Shown: one piece after another, positions 6,530 to 11,437 of the stretch
How positions within the stretch are numbered: position 1 is the stretch's first letter
How the letters are laid out: the number at the start of each line of letters is the position of its first letter
Source: Evtepia sp.
GTDB taxonomy: Bacteria; Bacillota; Clostridia; Oscillospirales; Oscillospiraceae
Reading direction: 5' to 3'
Assembly (NCBI GenBank): GCA_029256465.1
Contig: JAQSXW010000014.1
Coordinates: 1 to 11,437 of the forward strand
DNA length: 11,437 nt
The notes under the pieces: generated by a model
Told to the model about the DNA's origin: nothing
Databases searched by the model: none
The model's input: the letters and a program-made list of their open reading frames with translations, nothing else
Position numbers and translations under genes: made by a program

Positions 6530-9175
6530 TTATAAGCCCAGCTTTTCGGCAACGAAGTCGTCCACCGATGCCAAGGCATTGTCTAGTTTTAATAGGTCGG
6601 TACCACCGCCCATTGCGCTGTCAGGCTTACCGCCGCCCTTACCGCCGCAAATGGCAGTCACATGGCGAATGACATCACCGGCCTTCACACCCTTTGCAAT
6701 GGCCTCCTTGCCGCAGACCGCCAAGAAGGTAATCTTTTCATCGATCACGGTGGCGAGCACAGCAACCACCGTTTGTTCCTTATCCCGAAGGAAGTCACCC
6801 ATCTGGCGCAGGCTGTTTGCATCCGCCCCGGGACGGCTGGCGGTTAAGACCTTCAGGGGACCCACGTTCTTAGCGGAAAGTAGGAAGCTGTTGACCTCGC
6901 TGAGACTTTCCTTGAGCTGATACTGCGTGAGTCTACGGCGCAGCTCTTTGGCTTCCATTTGTTCGCACTCCAGACGCTCCCGCAACTCTTCCGGGCGAGC
7001 CTTCAAGAGAGAAGCAACACCCTGCATACAGCATTCCATAAACTTAAACTGATCTAAGGTTGCCATGCCAGTGGTGGCCTCAATACGGCGAACTCCAGAC
7101 GCGACGGAAAACTCGGAAACGATGTGGAAGGCTCCAGCCTTGGCTGTGTTATCCAAGTGAGTGCCGCCACAGAGTTCTGCTGAGAAATCTCCCATAGAAA
7201 CCACACGAACGGTTTCGCCATATTTTTCGCCGAAGAGAGCGGTTGCGCCCTTTTCCTTGGCATTGGCAATGGACATTTCCTCCGTCCCGATGGAAAGGCC
7301 CTCTAAAATAGCCTCGTTGACGAGCTTTTCAACCTTCTCTAATTCCTCCGTGCTGACGGCAGAGAAGTGGGTAAAGTCAAAGCGCAGATGGTCCGGCTCC
7401 ACCAAGGAACCAGCCTGATGCACATGGTCGCCCAGCGTGCGAACGAGCGCTTCTTGCAGCAAGTGAGTTGCGGAGTGTGCACGAGCAATGGCACGGCGGC
7501 GGGCCTCATCATAGCTTGCAGTTAAGGCGTCGTTAAGCTTCACTTCGCCCTCTAAGACCTTGCCGTAGTGCATGAATTTCTCGCCCTTGTTTTTCAGGAC
7601 GTTGGTGACTTCAAAACGGACACCCTCCGCAGTCAGGACACCGTGGTCGGCGACCTGTCCACCCATTTCGGCATAGAAGGGGGTCTTGTCCAACACCAAG
7701 ATGGCTTCCACACCCGAAGCGATGGATTCGTGCTGCTCATCCTCGGCAACAATGGCAAGCACTTTGACCTGCACGCCGTTTTGCTGGTAGCCGACAAACT
7801 CAGTAGCGGGGACGTCTTGTCCGAACTCAATGCCACCCCAGCCGAGGTCGCCCATTGCCTCTCTGGCTTTCCGGGCGCGGGTGCGCTGCTCGTTCATCTC
7901 CACATCAAAGGCAGCACGGTCTAAGGCCATGCCTGCATCCTCCGCCATTTCCTCAGTGAGGTCAATGGGGAAGCCGTAAGTGTCATAGAGTTTAAAGGCA
8001 TCCGCACCGGAGAAGACCTTCTCACCTTGTGCCTTGTAGCCCTCGAGGAGGTCAGAGAAAATGCACATGCCACCATCAATGGTTTTGGCAAACTTCTTTT
8101 CCTCTTCGTGGATGACTCTGGTAATATAGGCTGCCTTATCCGTTAAATCAGTGTAATGGCCCTCGTTCTCAGAGATGACCGTGGCACAGACGGAGTAGAG
8201 GAACGGCTCGTTTACGCCAAGCAGCTTTCCGTGGCGGGCAGCTCTTCTCAGTAGGCGGCGCAGGACATAGCCGCGACCCTCGTTGGAGGGAAGCACGCCG
8301 TCACAGATCATGAAGGTGGCGGAACGGATGTGATCTGTGATAATACGCAGGGAGACATCTTTTTCTTTGGACTCACCATAATGTGCGCCCGTAATTTCAG
8401 AGACCTTATTGGTGATGTTCATGACGGTGTCGACATCAAAGAGAGAATCGACACCCTGACAGACGACCGCCAGACGCTCCAGACCCATGCCAGTGTCGAT
8501 GTTTTTCTGCGCCAGCTCGGTGTAGTTGCCGTTACCGTCGTTGTCAAACTGTGAAAAAACGTTATTCCAAATTTCCATAAATCGGTCGCAGTCGCAGCCG
8601 GGATAGCAATCCTTGCTTCCGCAACCGTAGACCTCACCGCGATCAAAGTAAATTTCTGAGCAGGGACCACAGGGGCCTGCTCCATGTTCCCAAAAATTGT
8701 CCTTTTTGCCCAGACGGACAATTTTCTCCTTGGGAATGCCGATGTGCTGATTCCATAGGTCATAGGCCTCATCATCCTCCTCGTAAACAGAAGGATAGAG
8801 ATGCTCCGGATCTAACCCGGCCCAGTCCGGAGAGGTGAGAAACTCCCAACTCCATGAGATGGCTTCCTTTTTGAAATAATCTCCGAAAGAGAAGTTGCCC
8901 AGCATCTCAAAATACGTACCATGGCGGGCAGTTTTGCCGATGTTTTCGATATCACCGGTACGGATACACTTTTGGCAGGTGCAAACACGGCGGCGGGGCG
9001 GCTCTTGTTCCCCAGTAAAGAAGGGCTTCATGGGCGCCATGCCGGAGTTGATGAGTAGCAGAGAATTGTCATTTTGGGGGATCAGGGAATAGCTGGGCAG
9101 ACGAAGATGCTCCTTCGTCTCAAAAAAAGAGAGAAACATCTCTCTGAGATCATTCACACCAAAGGGTTTGGACAT
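6530..9175 (-). CDS. alaS: Alanyl-tRNA synthetase
   Basis: This is a full-length 881-residue class II synthetase that charges tRNA-Ala and clears mischarged Ser or Gly. The catalytic domain covers roughly 1-245 and contains the motif 2 region RTGDIENIGKTARHGTYFEM (72-91) and the motif 3 segment DTGMGLERL (227-235). A cysteine-rich insert, GCGSKDCYPGCDCDRF (184-199), is common in Clostridia enzymes. The editing domain has the zinc-binding residues H567 and H571 (HSATH) plus C669 and H673 (CGGTH). A coiled linker at about 725-760 leads to the C-Ala/DHHA1 domain with the glycine-rich CGGKGGGKPDSAMGGG (843-858). No key residue is missing. The ATG follows GGAGG at 11 bases, slightly long spacing. 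Expression should be set by the T-box leader upstream, and hinT follows in the same transcript. Confidence 0.99.
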   Translation of the reverse strand: MSKPFGVNDLREMFLSFFETKEHLRLPSYSLIPQNDNSLLLINSGMAPMKPFFTGEQEPPRRRVCTCQKCIRTGDIENIGKTARHGTYFEMLGNFSFGDYFKKEAISWSWEFLTSPDWAGLDPEHLYPSVYEEDDEAYDLWNQHIGIPKEKIVRLGKKDNFWEHGAGPCGPCSEIYFDRGEVYGCGSKDCYPGCDCDRFMEIWNNVFSQFDNDGNGNYTELAQKNIDTGMGLERLAVVCQGVDSLFDVDTVMNITNKVSEITGAHYGESKEKDVSLRIITDHIRSATFMICDGVLPSNEGRGYVLRRLLRRAARHGKLLGVNEPFLYSVCATVISENEGHYTDLTDKAAYITRVIHEEEKKFAKTIDGGMCIFSDLLEGYKAQGEKVFSGADAFKLYDTYGFPIDLTEEMAEDAGMALDRAAFDVEMNEQRTRARKAREAMGDLGWGGIEFGQDVPATEFVGYQQNGVQVKVLAIVAEDEQHESIASGVEAILVLDKTPFYAEMGGQVADHGVLTAEGVRFEVTNVLKNKGEKFMHYGKVLEGEVKLNDALTASYDEARRRAIARAHSATHLLQEALVRTLGDHVHQAGSLVEPDHLRFDFTHFSAVSTEELEKVEKLVNEAILEGLSIGTEEMSIANAKEKGATALFGEKYGETVRVVSMGDFSAELCGGTHLDNTAKAGAFHIVSEFSVASGVRRIEATTGMATLDQFKFMECCMQGVASLLKARPEELRERLECEQMEAKELRRRLTQYQLKESLSEVNSFLLSAKNVGPLKVLTASRPGADANSLRQMGDFLRDKEQTVVAVLATVIDEKITFLAVCGKEAIAKGVKAGDVIRHVTAICGGKGGGKPDSAMGGGTDLLKLDNALASVDDFVAEKLGL

Positions 9176-9207
9176 GGGTTAATCAGCCTCCACAAGTTGA
9201 GATTTCT

Positions 9208-9468
9208 TTTGTGCAACCGGTTATAAAACAAAAAAAGAAAAAGCTCCGCCCCTAAAGGTTCAGGGGCGGAGCTTTTCGCTCTGCGGTACCACCCTGATTA
9301 CGAAGAACCTTCGTATCTCAGTCATCCGTTAACGAGGATGAAGCGTCCTGGTCCTCCCAGGTGGCTCAGAAGTGGCTGCCAACTCTGCTCTGTCAAGGGG
9401 CTTTCACCCTTCCCCTCTCGCTTTGGACCGCTGGAATCGGCTGGTTTCGTCATGGCCTGTTGCACAAA
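9208..9468. repeat. 10-bp inverted repeat flanking the whole T-box element
   Basis: The arms are 9208-9217 (TTTGTGCAAC on the plus strand) and 9459-9468 (GTTGCACAAA). In the alaS leader RNA the upstream arm lies near the predicted 5' end. The downstream arm lies after the terminator and shortly before the alaS ribosome binding site. The two can pair perfectly only in a read-through transcript. Function is unknown. Confidence 0.5.
9228..9276 (-). terminator. T-box regulatory terminator of alaS
   Basis: A 15-bp perfect stem (arms 9239-9253 and 9262-9276, GC-rich core GCTCCGCCCCT) with an 8-base loop is followed on the minus strand by TTTTTCTTTTTTTG. The 5' arm overlaps the sequence that the T-box antiterminator must use, so the two structures exclude each other. 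Confidence 0.95.
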
Positions 9469-9475
9469 TAAATTT
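9228..9475 (-). promoter_or_regulatory. T-box leader controlling the alaS-hinT operon
   Basis: On the minus strand the T-box core GGTGGTACCGC (9283-9293) is followed by the mutually exclusive terminator. Upstream is a stem III hairpin with TACGAAG-GTT-CTTCGTA at its tip, closed by CTGA and TCAG. A second hairpin, CATCC...GGATG, precedes it. Further 5', GAGAGGGGAAGGGTGAAAGCCCC resembles the distal stem I segment with its AG bulge and terminal loop. Uncharged tRNA-Ala should pair its anticodon with a specifier codon in stem I and its CCA end with the T-box bulge, which favours antitermination. Two alanine GCC codons followed by A are candidate specifiers (9374-9376 and 9363-9365); I could not fold stem I well enough to choose. 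The T-box call is firm; the specifier is inference supported by the downstream gene. Confidence 0.95.
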
Positions 9476-9481
9476 TGAAAC

Positions 9482-9510
9482 ATCTTATCATAATTTAATC
9501 CTTTTTGCAA
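9482..9510 (-). promoter_or_regulatory. Sigma-A promoter of the T-box-alaS-hinT transcript
   Basis: On the minus strand a TTGCAA -35 box (9505-9510) and a TAAGAT -10 box (9482-9487) are separated by 17 bases, with TG one base before the -10 box. Transcription would begin near 9475, just upstream of the T-box leader. An 8-bp inverted repeat (9457-9464 and 9506-9513, CTGTTGCA/TGCAACAG) brackets this promoter. Confidence 0.75.
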
Positions 9511-9568
9511 CAGAAACTACAGGGTTTTCCGGCTGAATATGCTCATTTCACTTGGCACAATCTTTCAT

Positions 9569-10104
9569 TTATTTTCCACTCTCTGACCGAATTGACTCAA
9601 TGATATTCTGATTGCGAAGCCGAGAGGCGGCACATCTTGTGGTAATCAATGTGATTAGGAAAACTGCAAGGATACATAACAGTATGGCAAGCCAAGGCAA
9701 ACCCCGCCTCCATATATGCTTCTCCGTCGTTGGGAAACATCTCGCTCATGACCACATTTGCATAATCGATAAAGCCCTTCACATCCGAAGGACTGGAATA
9801 CCAAATGTAGCCACGCACTTCACTTTGGGGAACAATGAATCGAACCACGTTTTCATTTGGGGATAAAAGCTCTCTCGGTATTTCGCCCTTTGTCAAAATA
9901 CCTTGCACCGGCATTTCATAGGTAGAGCCGTCTGCTTTGATGAGCTGAAAGGCTTTCCCTTTCGGTCTTGGGGACGTGAACGATTGTCTTCTTGATGAAA
10001 AACAGCACGCAGGCAAAAAACACGACGAGGGGTAATTTACGGGCTGACAGAGGCCTGAAGCAGCGATAAAAGTATGAATTGTTCGGAAATAGCAGCTTGA
10101 CAAA
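9569..10104 (-). pseudogene. Frameshifted remnant of a membrane-anchored protein, family not recognised
   Basis: Three minus-strand frames join into one plausible protein. The first carries ARKLPLVVFFACVLFFIKKT, an N-terminal membrane span, up to about 9965. The second carries KAFQLIKADGSTYEMPVQG through YIWYSSPSDVKGF to EMFP, an apparently soluble domain, up to about 9738. The third continues TTEKHIWRRG, then a second membrane span LPWLAILLCILAVFLITLI and a basic tail that ends at a TAA (9569-9571). The second break fits one extra C in TTTCCC. The middle frame taken alone opens from a TTG at 10103, but its ends look like antisense of the hydrophobic segments and are not protein-like. No convincing start codon is visible, and a plus-strand promoter begins where the 5' end should be. 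I infer a degraded two-span protein with an exposed middle domain. Sequencing error is the alternative. Confidence 0.6.
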
Positions 10105-10133
10105 TTGACAGATTCTTTCGGCTTCTATATTAT
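10105..10133 (+). promoter_or_regulatory. Strong sigma-A-like promoter for the padR remnant and GLUG protein gene
   Basis: A perfect TTGACA -35 box (10105-10110) is followed after exactly 17 bases by TATTAT (10128-10133), a five-of-six -10 box. A second TTGACA overlaps just upstream at 10097-10102. Transcription would start near 10140, about 30 bases before the padR-like start codon. This is the best promoter by consensus in the window. Confidence 0.7.
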
Positions 10134-10171
10134 AAACCTTAGATAGATTATATGCTGAAAACAGGTATGTT

Positions 10172-10342
10172 TTGTCGCTTGAGAACGGAATATTGGGATA
10201 CTTGTTGACGAAACCGCTGTCTGGTTACGACATCAAAAAGCTTTTCGACATGTCGGCATCGTATTTACGGCCCGCGGATGAGGCTCAGATTTACCGGACG
10301 CTAAAAAAGCTTAAGCAAAGCGGATATAAACTAATCGTTTAG
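10172..10342 (+). pseudogene. Truncated PadR-family transcriptional regulator (N-terminal winged-helix part)
   Basis: From a TTG at 10172 the frame reads MSLENGILGYLL, then SGYDIKKLFD, then RPADEAQIYRTLKKLKQSGY, ending at TAG after 56 residues. This is the recognisable start of a PadR repressor of the MSLENAILG type: helices 1 to 3 of the winged helix with the conserved SGYD..K and QIYRTL..L motifs. Full PadR proteins have about 105 to 180 residues, so the wing and the whole dimerisation domain are absent. The next gene begins only 36 bases later, so the rest was probably lost by deletion. A fragment without the dimer helix is not expected to bind DNA normally. The ribosome binding site is weak (CAGG). 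PadR genes often sit beside the gene they repress, which here would be the GLUG protein gene. Family confidence is high; pseudogene status is inferred. Confidence 0.75.
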
Positions 10343-10378
10343 ACGGATTTTGAGAATAAATTCAAAGGAGAACGAAAG

Positions 10379-11437
10379 ATGACAGGGAGAACAAGCAAAA
10401 AGATTCTGTCGATTATTCTTACGCTGGCCATGGTGCTGAGCCTTATGCCTGTAATAACGCCGACGGCGAGCGCGGCTTCCGATACATGGGATGGCGGTAC
10501 TGATACATCGTGGTATACCTCAAATCCATCTGCGACTTCATTTGCGATCAACACCGCGGAGGAACTGGCGGGATTGGCGACAATCGTCAATGCCAAGACA
10601 GACAATTTCGACGGGGACACAATTACCCTGGGCGCTGACATTGATTTGAGCGGCAGCAGCCATAATTGGATTCCGATTGGAAACACTGATCAATGTTATT
10701 TCGACGGTACTTTTAACGGGGATGGACATGTTGTTTCTGCAATAAATGTCAACATCACAGGATCAGGCACTTCTAATGCCTTAGCCGGATTATTCGGGGG
10801 TGTGCTCGGTGACGGTACCGTCAAAAACCTCGGCGTAAAAGGTGCAGTGACCGCAACAAGCAATGTTAAGGGTCACAGCTTAGCAGGTGGCTTGGTAGGA
10901 TCTTGCTCCGGTACAATTACCAACTGCTATTCTCAGGTGGATGTCACATCCACGTCAAGCGTCGCTTTTGCGTTTGCGGGCAGCCTTGTTGGATCAACCT
11001 ATGGAATTGTAAGTAACTGTTATGCCACAGGAAATGTAAGCAGTTCAGGAGTATTCTCATCTAAAGCTGGGGTACTGTGCGGAGCAGCTCAATTAGAGTG
11101 CAATACTTCTTATTATAACAGCGATGCGACGGTTAGCGGCTCCAATTCCAACGCTGGTACTCCCATGGCCTCAACTGATATGAAGGCGTTATCCTTTGTA
11201 ACAATTTTAAATGCTAATAAGGAAGCCGGAAACAGCTGGGCTGCCGTAACGGACGACTACCCCTCTTTAGCTCCTGATACGACCGCACCGACCATTTCGA
11301 GCGCAAGCAGGACGGATGACACGCACATCACGGTAACACTGAGCGAGGCTTGCCAGAACCTTGCCCAAGAGAACACCGGCGGGTTTACCGTAACCAAGAC
11401 CGGAATGGGGACGACCTGCGCGGTGAGCAAAACGACT
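10379..11437 (+). CDS. Secreted GLUG-repeat surface protein, partial (C-terminus beyond the window)
   Basis: The frame is open for 353 codons from an ATG preceded by AAAGGAG at good spacing. Residues 1-32 form a signal peptide: basic MTGRTSKK, a hydrophobic core, and ASA as a likely signal peptidase site. Residues 52-125 (INTAEELAGLATIVN, ITLGADIDLSG, WIPIG, FDGTFNGDGHVVSAI) match the conserved lead-in of GLUG beta-helix proteins. GLUG-like repeats follow at about 135-160, 168-191 (AGGLVGSCSGTITNCYS), 199-222 (AGSLVGSTYGIVSNCYA) and a degenerate one at 229-250. From residue 302, TTAPTISSASRTDDTHITVTLSEACQNL starts an Ig-like domain that runs off the window. The protein should be exported and displayed outside the cell, perhaps as an adhesin or matrix protein. 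No anchor is visible because the end is missing. Exact ligand unknown. Confidence 0.93.
   Translation, partial: MTGRTSKKILSIILTLAMVLSLMPVITPTASAASDTWDGGTDTSWYTSNPSATSFAINTAEELAGLATIVNAKTDNFDGDTITLGADIDLSGSSHNWIPIGNTDQCYFDGTFNGDGHVVSAINVNITGSGTSNALAGLFGGVLGDGTVKNLGVKGAVTATSNVKGHSLAGGLVGSCSGTITNCYSQVDVTSTSSVAFAFAGSLVGSTYGIVSNCYATGNVSSSGVFSSKAGVLCGAAQLECNTSYYNSDATVSGSNSNAGTPMASTDMKALSFVTILNANKEAGNSWAAVTDDYPSLAPDTTAPTISSASRTDDTHITVTLSEACQNLAQENTGGFTVTKTGMGTTCAVSKTT

Noticed and set aside
9322..9510. A 62-residue minus-strand ORF upstream of alaS.
   Set aside because: It lies inside the T-box leader and begins at the promoter -35 box; its structure is RNA, not protein.
9597..10103. A single intact 168-residue minus-strand gene.
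   Set aside because: Both of its ends are hydrophobic membrane spans only when read in the neighbouring frames, so the single frame is a composite of real and shadow sequence.
10097..10140. A minus-strand promoter for the decayed membrane protein at the AT-rich TATAAT near 10130.
   Set aside because: No acceptable -35 box at 16-18 bases; the same DNA reads as a much better plus-strand promoter.
10339..10729. Minus-strand ORFs of 115 and 63 residues opposite the GLUG gene.
   Set aside because: They are antisense to a signal peptide and repeat region with strong coding evidence and have no start signals of their own.
10740..11140. The repetitive AGGLVG...NCY pattern as a DNA repeat or CRISPR-like array.
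   Set aside because: The repetition is at the protein level (GLUG repeats); the DNA copies are divergent and there are no regular spacers.

Overview
The window looks like a chromosomal segment from a Gram-positive, Clostridia-type bacterium (Firmicutes). The evidence is a T-box leader with a strong intrinsic terminator in front of alaS, consistently strong Shine-Dalgarno sequences, a methionyl-tRNA synthetase with a fused C-terminal tRNA-binding OB-fold, and tightly packed short operons. The species cannot be named from the sequence alone. About the first 9.5 kb is ordinary housekeeping sequence; the last 1.9 kb is accessory and partly decayed.

Layout. (1) Positions 1-3097, minus strand: a likely three-gene operon with its own promoter, reading a DEAD-box RNA helicase, then a soluble DUF2156/phosphatidylglycerol lysyltransferase-like protein, then a GNAT acetyltransferase cut by the window edge. 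(2) 3098-3315: a divergent intergenic region with an extended -10 promoter for the plus strand. (3) 3316-6113, plus strand: an unrecognised eight-helix membrane protein overlapping metG by one base, closed by a 34-nt perfect palindrome that can terminate transcription in both directions. (4) 6177-9510, minus strand: a T-box-controlled operon of alaS followed by a hinT-type histidine triad hydrolase. (5) 9569 to about 10104, minus strand: a frameshifted remnant of a membrane-anchored protein. (6) 10105-11437, plus strand: a consensus-like promoter, a truncated PadR regulator, and the start of a secreted GLUG-repeat surface protein that runs off the window.

How the genes relate. The synthetase units are central translation genes. 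alaS is expected to be induced by uncharged tRNA-Ala, and hinT, 14 bases downstream, should follow the same control; HINT enzymes hydrolyse aminoacyl-adenylates and other AMP amidates, so the pairing makes biochemical sense. The last part suggests a former regulator-plus-surface-protein unit whose PadR repressor was truncated while the promoter and the adhesin-like gene remain apparently usable.

I found no CRISPR array, tRNA, rRNA, transposase or convincing novel defence system. The best leads are the GLUG protein locus with its broken regulator, the extra long-range pairing around the T-box leader, and the uncharacterised membrane protein coupled to metG.
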